A program made the translations under genes and the position numbers. Below, in pieces: positions 1 through 5,921 of a DNA stretch of 7,645 bases. Location: contig JAHZEH010000025.1 in assembly GCA_019421925.1 (NCBI GenBank), positions 1-7,645 of the forward strand, given 5' to 3'. The stretch comes from Clostridia bacterium. Its GTDB lineage: Bacteria > Bacillota > Clostridia > Christensenellales > CALWSW01. Every line of letters begins with the position of its first letter. Within the stretch, counting starts at the first letter, position 1. Below the pieces are notes generated by a model that saw only the letters and a list, made by a program, of their open reading frames with translations, was not told the origin of the DNA and searched no databases.

Positions 1-186
1 GCAACCGCGGGCGGGCCGGTGCACGGAACAAATCTCGGCTTCGGCTATGTCAGGGCCCTGGCTTCAACGTTCTATGGCATCCCTGAGGTTCAATTCTTCG
101 GGGCGGAGAACCTGGATATCATCGGGGCCGACGTATCCGGCATCCTGGAGAGGGCCAAACAGGAAATTGACGCCGCCTTTTCATAA
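1..186 (+). CDS. NAD(P)H-dependent FMN oxidoreductase, azoreductase-like (C-terminal fragment)
   Basis: This is the last 61 codons of a gene that begins before the window; frame 1 is open from base 1 to TAA at 184-186. The peptide has a glycine-rich start (ATAGGPVHGTNLGFG), then a hydrophobic helix (YVRALASTFYGIPEV), then FFGAENLDIIG and a charged final helix ending KQEIDAAFS. This order, with 'Y(V/L)R..L.FxGI..V.....E.L' followed by a last helix, matches the C-terminus of flavodoxin-fold FMN-dependent NADH azoreductases and related NAD(P)H dehydrogenases. That family makes cytosolic FMN enzymes that reduce quinones and azo compounds by two-electron steps. The active-site half is outside the window, so the substrate cannot be judged. 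A general flavodoxin-like reductase is the main alternative. No hairpin terminator is obvious after it; the next gene on the same strand starts 107 nt later. Confidence 0.68.
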   Translation, partial: ATAGGPVHGTNLGFGYVRALASTFYGIPEVQFFGAENLDIIGADVSGILERAKQEIDAAFS

Positions 187-277
187 ATCCGCCGCCCCAG
201 TGCAACAGTCGCCCCCTCTCCGTCGTCTTATCTAATGAGATTGGAAATTCCATGCAGACTCTGTGAACCATACATTT

Positions 278-286
278 AAAGGGGGA
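278..286 (+). promoter_or_regulatory. Ribosome binding site for the SH3b/chagasin-like gene
   Basis: A purine-rich AAAGGGGGA lies 7 nt before the ATG at 294. It supports that start, which is also the only one that gives a complete signal peptide. No convincing -35/-10 pair was found in 187-277, so the promoter is unresolved and read-through from the upstream gene is possible. Confidence 0.7.
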
Positions 287-293
287 TTAGACT

Positions 294-1349
294 ATGAAAA
301 CCAAAGCATTCCTGCTGGCGCTCACCCTGGCCGCAGCAGCCGTCCTGCCCTCGGCCGCCCTGGCGGACAGCGGCCCCGCCCTGTATGTCTCCGTGACCGC
401 ATCTTCCCTGCGGGTCCGCAAAGAGCCCTCCTCCAGGTCCACTCAAATCGGCAGCCTGAAGAAGGGCGATGAGGCGCGATACATGGGCTCGGACGGCTCG
501 TGGATGCGCGTGCTGCTGGAGGACGGCTCCTCCGGCTGGGTCTATGAGAAGTATGCCGTCCTGCTGGAGGAGGGCGATCTCCCCGAGGATGTGGAGAGCG
601 GGGCCATCGGCAATGTGGGCTATACCGCCCATGTTGTCCGGGCGGACGGCTGGAACGACTATGAGCTTCTGGAGCCCGCCGTCATCCGTTCCCTGGAGGA
701 GCTGGAGGCCCTGGAACCCCTGGACGGCGACCCCACGGTCGCCAACTTCGACGAGGCCCGCAAGCTCATCAAAACCTATGACGCTGAGTACTTCCAAAGC
801 GGCAGGGCGCTGATCGTGTTCAGCCAGTACGCCGGGTCCGGCTCGGTGCGCTTTGCAGTCAGGCGGGCCTGGACGGACGCGGATGGCGTGTGGAACGTGG
901 ACGTGACCCGCGCCCTGCCTGAAATTGGAACGGACGACATGGCTGAATGGCTGTTCTTCCTGGAGGTGGACGCCGCTGACCTGTCTGAGGACGCCCAGGT
1001 CCGGATCAACACCCAATCCATCGACCCCTACACCGCCGCCATCGACCTCGAGTCCAATCCCACCACCGGCTATGAGTGGACTTATACCGTGAGCCGGGAG
1101 GGCATTGTGGAGGAGACTAAAAACGAGTATATGGCAGCCGAGGTGGAGGGGGAAACTGTGGGCGCCGGCGGCGTACACAGTTTCCAATTCCGGGGTTTGA
1201 AGGCTGGGACGGTCGCGCTGACCTTCCGTTACGCCCGCCCCTGGGAGAAGGATGAGGCCGCCAAGGTGGCAACCTACCAGATCACCGTGGACAAATCCCT
1301 GCAGGTCACCTGCGAGGAATACTTTGACGATTGTTCTGGGGATGCCTGA
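294..1349 (+). CDS. Secreted SH3b-domain protein with C-terminal chagasin-like (I42) protease-inhibitor domain
   Basis: This is a complete 351-residue protein. Residues 1-24 are a signal peptide: Lys2/Lys4, a hydrophobic Leu/Ala core and an A-L-A cleavage site before Asp25, so the product is probably exported. Residues about 29-92 form an SH3b domain (SSLRVRKEPS, IGSLKKGD, GSWMRVLLEDGSSGWVYEKY), a fold that usually binds cell-wall peptidoglycan. Residues about 105-240 are not assigned; a segment around 165-225 (RALIVFSQYAGSGSVRFAV... ending EWLFFLEVD) recalls beta-rich PrcB-like domains only loosely. Residues about 242-335 carry all three loops of chagasin/I42 inhibitors of papain-type cysteine proteases: NPTTGY (255-260), a GAGG loop (290-293) and RPW (315-317). 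The inferred role is a wall-associated inhibitor of extracellular cysteine proteases, either host or bacterial. It has no LPXTG signal, membrane anchor or lipobox. Two cysteines near the C-terminus (340 and 347) could form a disulfide. A stem-loop lies 31 nt after the stop. Confidence 0.85.
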   Translation: MKTKAFLLALTLAAAAVLPSAALADSGPALYVSVTASSLRVRKEPSSRSTQIGSLKKGDEARYMGSDGSWMRVLLEDGSSGWVYEKYAVLLEEGDLPEDVESGAIGNVGYTAHVVRADGWNDYELLEPAVIRSLEELEALEPLDGDPTVANFDEARKLIKTYDAEYFQSGRALIVFSQYAGSGSVRFAVRRAWTDADGVWNVDVTRALPEIGTDDMAEWLFFLEVDAADLSEDAQVRINTQSIDPYTAAIDLESNPTTGYEWTYTVSREGIVEETKNEYMAAEVEGETVGAGGVHSFQFRGLKAGTVALTFRYARPWEKDEAAKVATYQITVDKSLQVTCEEYFDDCSGDA

Positions 1350-1380
1350 GCCCCTGTCCCATTGCACCCGTTCTGCAACA

Positions 1381-1412
1381 TAGAGGCCCGAAGCGGACGC
1401 TTCGGGCCTCTA
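1381..1412 (+). terminator. Stem-loop after the SH3b/chagasin-like gene (probable terminator without a U-tract)
   Basis: A perfect 14-bp stem (TAGAGGCCCGAAGC / GCTTCGGGCCTCTA) closes a 4-nt GGAC loop 31 nt after the stop codon. No T-run follows on either strand, so it is not a textbook intrinsic terminator. It may act as a 3'-end stabiliser, or with the weaker GGGA/TCCC hairpin plus T-rich tract at 1447-1471. Its core is shared with the hairpin at 1660-1692. Confidence 0.55.
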
Positions 1413-1446
1413 TGGCTATCACCAAACCCTCCAGGGGGTATCAGGA

Positions 1447-1471
1447 GGGACGAAAGTTCCCCTATCTTTTT
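1447..1471 (+). terminator. Weak candidate intrinsic terminator (short stem plus T-rich tract)
   Basis: GGGA (1447-1450) can pair with TCCC (1458-1461) around a 7-nt loop, and five consecutive T at 1467-1471 follow within a T/C-rich stretch. The stem is only 4 bp and the T-run is several bases away. It is noted because the stronger hairpin upstream lacks any T-tract. Confidence 0.25.
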
Positions 1472-1584
1472 CTGGTTTGGCGGCTTCGCTGCGGCTGCGG
1501 ACAACCCCCTGTCAAAACTCCTTATCTTATCCAGGTGTAATATCAGGACGTACAGCCCCGACAGCTTTAGGATTTCGTTCCCAT

Positions 1585-1615
1585 GTCTCCGCCCCCCGGG
1601 AACCTGTGCGGAGAC
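1585..1615. repeat. Inverted repeat with 8-bp stem
   Basis: GTCTCCGC (1585-1592) and GCGGAGAC (1608-1615) are perfect reverse complements flanking a 15-nt loop that itself contains CCCGGG. It lies in the convergent gap and could be a bidirectional transcription stop or a protein site; its function is unknown. Confidence 0.4.
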
Positions 1616-1659
1616 TACGAACCCGAGCATAATACGTTCAGTATTCCGCCAAAACGCGG

Positions 1660-1692
1660 GCAAGGGCCCGAAGAAATTCTTCGGGCCCTTGC
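1660..1692 (-). terminator. Stem-loop after the FAD-linked oxidase gene (probable terminator)
   Basis: A perfect 14-bp stem (GCAAGGGCCCGAAG / CTTCGGGCCCTTGC) with a 5-nt AAATT loop (AATTT when read on the minus strand) begins 24 nt after the minus-strand stop at 1717. Read on the minus strand it is followed by CCGCGTTTTGGCGG, which has a TTTT and a small second stem, so it is closer to an intrinsic terminator than its partner at 1381-1412. Position and strength support a transcription-end role for the minus-strand operon. Confidence 0.6.
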
Positions 1693-1716
1693 TGTTGAGA
1701 GAGAATCTGATGGCAA

Positions 1717-3159
1717 TCAGTCGAGGGGAATCAAGCAGCCGGGGTTCATGATGCCGTTGGGATCGAGGGCGTCATGCATCCTGGTGAGCAGCTCATAGGA
1801 GGAGCCCAGCTCTTCCTTGATGCGCTTGGAGCGAACCTTGCCGATGCCGTGGTGGTGGGCAACGGTGCCGGACTGGTAGCGCAGGACCACATCGCAGATG
1901 GCGTCCACGACGGCATACTGCTCGGCGGAAGCGGTCTCCGGATTGTCGATGCGGATGTTGTAGACGAAGTAGATATTGGTGCCGTTCATATAGCTGTGGG
2001 ATACGTGGCCGCCCAGCATGGTCAGGTTGGGCAGCTTCTCGGGCAGCTCAGCCATCACGTCGTCATAAATCTTGTTGATATCGGACCAGTCGGCGCAGAT
2101 TTCCACTGTGGCATAGTAGATATGGGTCTGGGCAAACTGCTCGTGCTGAGCCTTGGTGCCGATGACGTTGCACAGGTTGTTGCGGGTGAGGAACCAGTGG
2201 TCCACCGCCTTGGTGCCAATGTACTCCGCGCCGTGCTCCATCGCGATGCGGTGGATGGCTTCGCCGTGGGCCTTGGTGATCTCGCCCGGGCCCTCAACGG
2301 AGAAGAACATGAAGGCTTCCTCGTCCTTCAGCTGCACGCTGCCGTAGTTGTGATCCACATCCGGCTTGTCATAGAGGCGGACAACAGAGGGCTTATACCC
2401 CTTGACCATGATTTCGCGCACGACGTCGAGACCCACATGGAAGTTCTTGACGATATAGCCGCCCTTCCACATCTCGTCGGGATAGTAGGTGAAGAGCTTG
2501 ACGGTGACTTCGGTCATGAAGCCCATGATGCCCTCGCCGCCGATGAAGAGGTGGCGCAGGTCGGGACCGGCAGCCCTGCGGGGAACGGGGCGGATACGGG
2601 TCACGTCGCCGTCCGGCAGGACGACCTCCATGCCGCACACCAGGTCCTCAATGCCGCCGTAATAGGTGGAGAACTGGCCGATAGAGCGGGTGGCAACCAG
2701 GCCGCCCATATAGGCCATGGGCTGGGACTGGGGGCAGTGGCCGGTGGTCAGACCGAGCTCATTGACCTTGGCCTCCAGAACGGCCAGCGGCACGCCGCAC
2801 TGGGCGGTGGCGACCATGTTGACAGGATCGATCTTGACGATCTGATTCATGGGGGCGCCGTCGACGAAAATGGTGTTGTCGTCGGTTACGAGGAGCTGAT
2901 CCTCGCTGGAGCTGGCGCCAGTGCGGGCGATGACATGGATGCCGTGCTTGTTGCAGTACTGCATGACGGCGACAACGTCCTCCGTGGACGCGACTTTGAC
3001 CGTGCACATGGCGACATGCTCAGGCACGTAGTTAAAGGCCTTCTCATAGTTGCGCACGAGGATGGCGTCCGCCGCGATGATGGCGTCCCTGTCAGAGATC
3101 ACTTTTTCCTGACCAAGAATCGCAATAAAATCCTGAACAACCTGTTCTTTGTTAGCCAT
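1717..3159 (-). CDS. FAD-linked oxidase, GlcD / alkyl-DHAP-synthase-like (PCMH-type FAD domain)
   Basis: This 480-residue protein matches the FAD_binding_4/PCMH superfamily, which includes GlcD, D-lactate dehydrogenases and alkyl-dihydroxyacetone-phosphate synthase. The N-terminal FAD domain (about residues 45-225) contains CTVKVASTEDVVAVMQYC, the loop VIARTGASSSED (77-86), GGLVATRSIGQFS (152-164), a GMEVVLPDG strand-turn (176-184) and GGEGIMGFMTEVTVKL (207-222). The C-terminal cap carries GGHVSHSY (383-390), HHHGIGK (435-441) and the usual end LDPNGIMNPG (465-474). The HHHG(I/V)GK block is typical of the AGPS/GlcD branch, where histidines lie near the flavin and substrate. The usual Gly-rich RGxGT-type pyrophosphate loop is replaced by ARTGASSS. 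ATG 3159 is chosen because AAGGAGGAA lies 7 nt upstream and family similarity starts there; the frame stays open to an upstream ATG at 3348, but that extension lies over the regulator gene and looks non-protein-like. It is probably cotranscribed with the regulator 94 nt upstream. Substrate unknown; a 2-hydroxy acid or related hydroxyl compound is inferred. Confidence 0.85.
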   Translation of the reverse strand: MANKEQVVQDFIAILGQEKVISDRDAIIAADAILVRNYEKAFNYVPEHVAMCTVKVASTEDVVAVMQYCNKHGIHVIARTGASSSEDQLLVTDDNTIFVDGAPMNQIVKIDPVNMVATAQCGVPLAVLEAKVNELGLTTGHCPQSQPMAYMGGLVATRSIGQFSTYYGGIEDLVCGMEVVLPDGDVTRIRPVPRRAAGPDLRHLFIGGEGIMGFMTEVTVKLFTYYPDEMWKGGYIVKNFHVGLDVVREIMVKGYKPSVVRLYDKPDVDHNYGSVQLKDEEAFMFFSVEGPGEITKAHGEAIHRIAMEHGAEYIGTKAVDHWFLTRNNLCNVIGTKAQHEQFAQTHIYYATVEICADWSDINKIYDDVMAELPEKLPNLTMLGGHVSHSYMNGTNIYFVYNIRIDNPETASAEQYAVVDAICDVVLRYQSGTVAHHHGIGKVRSKRIKEELGSSYELLTRMHDALDPNGIMNPGCLIPLD

Positions 3160-3164
3160 TTGGA

Positions 3165-3173
3165 TTCCTCCTT
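3165..3173 (-). promoter_or_regulatory. Strong Shine-Dalgarno site that sets the FAD-linked oxidase start
   Basis: On the minus strand AAGGAGGAA, with AGGAGG at 3167-3172, is placed 7 nt before ATG 3159. It decides against the longer in-frame start at 3348. Confidence 0.85.
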
Positions 3174-3198
3174 GTGTTTGATTCCATAAGTATTGTGA

Positions 3199-3214
3199 TG
3201 CGCCGCCCAGCGCA
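3199..3214 (-). repeat. Short hairpin between regulator and FAD-linked oxidase genes
   Basis: TGCGC (3199-3203) and GCGCA (3210-3214) pair around a 6-nt loop in the 94-nt spacer. There is no T-run on the minus strand, so it is not a clear terminator; a weak attenuating or processing element is possible. No confident promoter was found in this spacer. Confidence 0.3.
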
Positions 3215-3253
3215 GAAGTGCAACAAATTACCGGTTCCCGTGCGTTGAGCCCA

Positions 3254-4186
3254 TCAATAGTAGGCCGGATCCATCGCGCCTGAGAGCACCTTCTGCTGAA
3301 TCTCGGCAATCTCCACGGCGTCGATGTTGCGCTTGATGAGCTTTTCAATGCCGTAATTCTGCCGGTGAACCGCGATGACGGGCGTCATGATCTCCTGGTC
3401 AAAGCCCAGATGGGAGAGGCTGTAGCTGCGGTCCTGCATGCCGACATAATCGTCAGCGTCGGCGCGCTGGAGCAAAAAATCCACTTTTTTACGCTGGAAG
3501 AGGCTGATGGATTCATGGTAGGGCAGATACACCTTTTTCACCTTTTTGCCCAGGCAGACCTGGTCGGTCATAAAGCTCTGCTCGATGGAGCGGTCGTTGA
3601 CGGCGACGCTCATGCCATCCTCCACGCCCCGGAAATAGTCGCTGTGGTAGTAGAGCCGGTAGGGCTTGGAATACAGGCACCCGCCCAGCTCGGCCGCCGT
3701 CTCCAGCTCAGGATATTTCTCCTGCACCACCCGCATGGCCAGCTTGGAGGTCATGACGAAGTGGCAGCGCTGGTTGTTCAGCGACTCCAGTCGGCTGCTC
3801 ACGGGCGTCTGGAAGGAGAAGTTGAAGGGGACGTGCTGCTTGCGCAGGGACTTGCTCAGGCCGGTGAGAAGGGCGTTGTGGGTCTTGCTGGTCGGCACGG
3901 GCAGCACCCCCAGCAGGGGGTTCCAGCCCGTATAGCCCCACAGCTTCTCATAGTCCAGCTTGGCGATAAAGGTGCCCTTTGGGCCCCGCTTCTCCAGCTC
4001 CATGCACTCGTTGTCCAACAGGAAGCGGATGGCAGTCTGGATGGTCCAACGGGAAAAGCCGAAACGCTTTTCATATTCGGCAATGGGGGTCATCCTGTCC
4101 TCGGGGGAGAGGCATACCAAATCCCTGGAGAGCATGATGACGACCAATCCATTTTTCTGATAAAACATGGTCGAGTTGTTCTGCAT
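3254..4186 (-). CDS. YhfZ-family winged-helix transcriptional regulator
   Basis: This 310-residue cytoplasmic DNA-binding protein has a winged HTH at about residues 18-78. MTPIAEYEKRFGFSRWTIQTA forms the helix-turn-helix, and LEKRGPKGTFIAKLDYEKLW gives the wing plus the 'RGxxGTFIxxxDYxxLW' signature I associate with YhfZ-like, GntR-related regulators. Residues about 89-310 (starting LLGVLPVPTSKTHNALLTGL) resemble the YhfZ C-terminal domain, a periplasmic-binding-protein-like fold expected to bind a small ligand. The start at 4186 has AGGAGG at 4191-4196, 4 nt away; the spacing is short but the site is strong. A sigma-A-type promoter lies just upstream, and a palindrome overlaps its -10 box, so autoregulation is plausible. 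It sits between the three-gene flavoprotein/Fe-S module and the FAD-linked oxidase, all on the same strand, so it probably controls one or both. The YhfZ assignment comes from recalled motifs rather than a search; the effector is unknown. Confidence 0.8.
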   Translation of the reverse strand: MQNNSTMFYQKNGLVVIMLSRDLVCLSPEDRMTPIAEYEKRFGFSRWTIQTAIRFLLDNECMELEKRGPKGTFIAKLDYEKLWGYTGWNPLLGVLPVPTSKTHNALLTGLSKSLRKQHVPFNFSFQTPVSSRLESLNNQRCHFVMTSKLAMRVVQEKYPELETAAELGGCLYSKPYRLYYHSDYFRGVEDGMSVAVNDRSIEQSFMTDQVCLGKKVKKVYLPYHESISLFQRKKVDFLLQRADADDYVGMQDRSYSLSHLGFDQEIMTPVIAVHRQNYGIEKLIKRNIDAVEIAEIQQKVLSGAMDPAYY

Positions 4187-4231
4187 GGTTCCTCCTACGC
4201 AACCGGATAAATATCATTGGTAATTTTCAAC

Positions 4232-4244
4232 CTATGTTCCATAG
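4232..4244. promoter_or_regulatory. Candidate operator palindrome overlapping the -10 box
   Basis: CTATG-TTC-CATAG is a perfect 5+5 inverted repeat with a 3-bp centre. It covers most of the -10 box and the expected transcription start of the regulator promoter, a place where a bound regulator would block initiation. It is short enough to arise by chance. Confidence 0.4.
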
Positions 4245-4269
4245 TAACACAGGTATTATGACATTTCAA
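4241..4269 (-). promoter_or_regulatory. Sigma-A-type promoter for the regulator (and probably the FAD-linked oxidase)
   Basis: On the minus strand the -35 box TTGAAA (4264-4269, 5 of 6 to consensus) is separated by exactly 17 nt from the -10 box TACTAT (4241-4246), which is preceded by TG at the extended -10 position (TGTTACTAT). Transcription should start near 4234, giving a leader of about 48 nt before ATG 4186. The region is AT-rich compared with the flanking genes. Confidence 0.7.
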
Positions 4270-4309
4270 ACCGGCATTGCAGCGGGAAACCTCCGGGCGT
4301 AAACCCTCT

Positions 4310-4669
4310 TTAACCCAACCGCCTCATGGTGCGGGTGGCGATAACGTCCGCCCCCGTTCCACACAAATCCTTGATCAGCACGTCGCCGCAGGACACGGGC
4401 GCCTGGGCCTGCAGGGCATAGAGAGCCGCCAGGCAGTCGCCGAGCTTCTCCTTGGGCACCTCCCTGGTTGTGGCGACCGGGATGCGGGGCGTCCTCGCCC
4501 CCTCAATCTTGACGGTGCTGGTGAGCATGCGCATCGGGCAGGTAAACTCGTTGCGGGCAAACTCCTCGCCCCGTTTGCACTTATTGCCCTCGATGGCGAG
4601 GCCGCCCTCCTGCTGTGTCACGGTGATGCGGCAGCTGTTGGGGCATACAATACAGGTGAATTCCGCCAT
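4310..4669 (-). CDS. DUF1667 small cysteine-rich protein, putative Fe-S electron-transfer subunit
   Basis: This 119-residue protein has the DUF1667 layout. The N-terminus MAEFTCIVCPNSC holds Cys6, Cys9 and Cys13, followed by Cys31 in GNKCKRGEEFA and Cys44 in FTCPMRML. The C-terminal half (about 60-119: RIPVATTREVPKEKL, DVLIKDLCGTGADVIATR) is the conserved tail of the family. The pattern C-x2-C-x3-C-x17-C-K-R-G resembles the N-terminal [4Fe-4S] segment of molybdopterin oxidoreductases (CxxCxxxC...CxKG), so cluster binding is a reasonable inference. DUF1667 proteins are known beside GlpA-like and NAD/FAD oxidoreductases in anaerobic Firmicutes, as here. ATG 4669 is preferred over 4690 because GGAGGTG lies 7 nt upstream and the longer start would overlap the previous gene. 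It starts 4 nt after the upstream stop, implying translational coupling. Confidence 0.85.
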   Translation of the reverse strand: MAEFTCIVCPNSCRITVTQQEGGLAIEGNKCKRGEEFARNEFTCPMRMLTSTVKIEGARTPRIPVATTREVPKEKLGDCLAALYALQAQAPVSCGDVLIKDLCGTGADVIATRTMRRLG

Positions 4670-4673
4670 TTCA

Positions 4674-5921
4674 TCACACCTCCCTGACATGAATGGTAAT
4701 GTCGTCCGCGCCGGAGATGTCCGCGCTGAAGGCCAGCATCTCGGGGGGCACGGCGTGGGTGAGCCGTTCCTGATAGATCTCCTTTTCGCCCTCCTCGCAG
4801 GACAGGCGCACCTTCTTCATCGGCTGCCTGACACGCAGGTAGAAGGAGGCCTTCCCCTGTTCGCCTGCGCGCACCCGCTGGGGCACGGCAAAGTTCACGC
4901 CCTCACCCGCCCGGACCTGACGGTACTGTACGGGCCCTGCCAGCTCGCCCCGCAGATACTTGGCTGCACCCTTGGCGGCAATCTCGCCGGAGGCGGACAC
5001 ATAGTCCACCAGGTCAAACACCACAGCCACGTTGCCGCAGGCAAAGATGCCGGGGATGCTGGTCATGAAATTGTTGTCCAGCACCGGGCCGCGGGTCTTT
5101 TTGTCCATTTCCACCCCCGCCATGCGGGAGAGCTCGTTCTCGGGGATGAGGCCCACGGCCAGAACCAGCAGGTCGCAGGGGATGTATTCCTCAGTGCCCT
5201 CGATGGGCCGCTTGTTCTCGTCGACCTTGGCCACAGTCACACCCTCGATGTGCTGTTTGCCGTGGATACGCGTCACTGTGGTGGCCAGATGCATGGGGAT
5301 GTTGTAGTCGTCCAGGCACTGGACGATGTTGCGGGTCAGGCCGCCGGGGTTCTCCATGACCTCGTAGACCCCCTTGACCTCAATGCCCTCGAGGGTCATG
5401 CGGCGGGCCATGATCAGTCCGATATCGCCGCTGCCCAATATGACGGCGGTCTTGCCCGGGAGGTAACCCTCCATGTTGATATAGCGCTGGACGCTGCCCG
5501 CGGTCAGGACGCCCGCCGGGCGGAAACCGTAGATGAGCACCTGGCTGGCCGTCCTCTCCCGGCAGCCCATCGCCAGGATCACAGCGCCGCACTCGATCTT
5601 CATCATGCCGTCCTGGGGGTTGCAGGCATAGATCGTCTTGTCCGCCGTGAGCTCGATGACCATGGTATCCAGTTTGACTTCGATATCCGTCTGCGGGAGT
5701 TCATCAATGAAATTCTGGGCGTACTGAGTCCCTGAGAGACGCTGGCCAAAGCGGTGCAGGCCGAAACCGTCGTGGATGCACTGCTGCAGAATACCGCCCA
5801 GTTCCTGATCCCTCTCCAGGATGAGAACCTTTTCAGCCCCCTCCCGCTTGGCCTGAAGGGCCGCCGCGAGACCGGCGGGGCCGCCGCCTATGACCGCTAC
5901 GTCAACCTTGAATTCTCTCAT
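4674..5921 (-). CDS. FAD/NAD(P)-dependent oxidoreductase (pyridine nucleotide-disulfide reductase fold)
   Basis: This complete 415-residue flavoprotein has two Rossmann motifs: GGGPAG (12-17), which binds FAD, and GSGDIG (163-168), which binds NAD(P)H. A second FAD contact, GIFACGNV (291-298), is followed by DLVDYVSASGEIAAKGAAKYL. The segment RPAGVLTAGSVQRYIN (134-149) is typical of NAD(FAD)-dependent dehydrogenases related to HcnB and opine/amine oxidase A-type subunits. LGGILQQCIHDGFGLHRFG (41-59) lacks the CxxxxC redox disulfide of classical disulfide reductases, so direct thiol chemistry is unlikely. Residues about 330-415 form a beta-rich C-terminal extension of unknown role. Its likely job is to link the neighbouring dehydrogenase to a nicotinamide pool. 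The start overlaps the upstream stop by 4 nt (ATGA), with GAGGGGG at 5929-5935 as ribosome binding site; DUF1667 follows 4 nt later. The substrate is not determinable. Confidence 0.85.
   Translation of the reverse strand: MREFKVDVAVIGGGPAGLAAALQAKREGAEKVLILERDQELGGILQQCIHDGFGLHRFGQRLSGTQYAQNFIDELPQTDIEVKLDTMVIELTADKTIYACNPQDGMMKIECGAVILAMGCRERTASQVLIYGFRPAGVLTAGSVQRYINMEGYLPGKTAVILGSGDIGLIMARRMTLEGIEVKGVYEVMENPGGLTRNIVQCLDDYNIPMHLATTVTRIHGKQHIEGVTVAKVDENKRPIEGTEEYIPCDLLVLAVGLIPENELSRMAGVEMDKKTRGPVLDNNFMTSIPGIFACGNVAVVFDLVDYVSASGEIAAKGAAKYLRGELAGPVQYRQVRAGEGVNFAVPQRVRAGEQGKASFYLRVRQPMKKVRLSCEEGEKEIYQERLTHAVPPEMLAFSADISGADDITIHVREV

Larger units (their letters stand above)
1350..1716. other. 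Convergent intergenic region with several hairpins, no supported gene
   Basis: These 367 bases separate two converging genes. Short frames here overlap hairpins, lack good ribosome binding sites and match no family I know. Inverted repeats are present at 1381-1412, 1427-1449 (CCCTCC/GGAGGG), 1447-1461 (GGGA/TCCC followed by a T-rich stretch at 1465-1471), 1585-1615 (GTCTCCGC/GCGGAGAC), 1646-1659 (CCGC/GCGG) and 1660-1692. The density of potential structure is high for a simple 3' junction. Bases 1500-1580 show nothing I can assign. Confidence 0.6.

Noticed and set aside
187..293. Promoter for the SH3b gene in the AT-richer stretch before 294
   Set aside because: Candidate boxes (for example TTCCAT and TACATT with 17-nt spacing) match consensus poorly and would put the transcription start inside the ribosome binding site.
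276..1367. 363-codon minus-strand open frame
   Set aside because: It is antisense to the SH3b/chagasin-like gene, which has a signal peptide, domains and a ribosome binding site. The antisense peptide has no recognisable domain; long antisense frames are common in GC-rich DNA.
1274..1798. Several short overlapping open frames in the convergent gap, on both strands
   Set aside because: They run through perfect hairpins, overlap flanking genes, lack ribosome binding sites and match no family.
1774..3189. 471-codon plus-strand open frame
   Set aside because: It is the mirror of the FAD-linked oxidase codons; its Asp/His/Gly/Val-rich composition is typical of an antisense shadow, with no family match.
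3160..3348. Extended start (ATG 3348) for the FAD-linked oxidase
   Set aside because: The extra 63 residues are low-complexity and Arg/Ser-rich, overlap the regulator gene, and bypass the strong AGGAGG site before ATG 3159.
3365..4210. 281-codon plus-strand open frame
   Set aside because: It is antisense to the YhfZ-like regulator, whose HTH and signature are clear.
4452..5735. 427-codon plus-strand open frame
   Set aside because: It lies antisense to the DUF1667 gene and the FAD/NAD oxidoreductase, both well supported by motifs and coupling; the peptide is His/Asp/Gly-rich with no domain.
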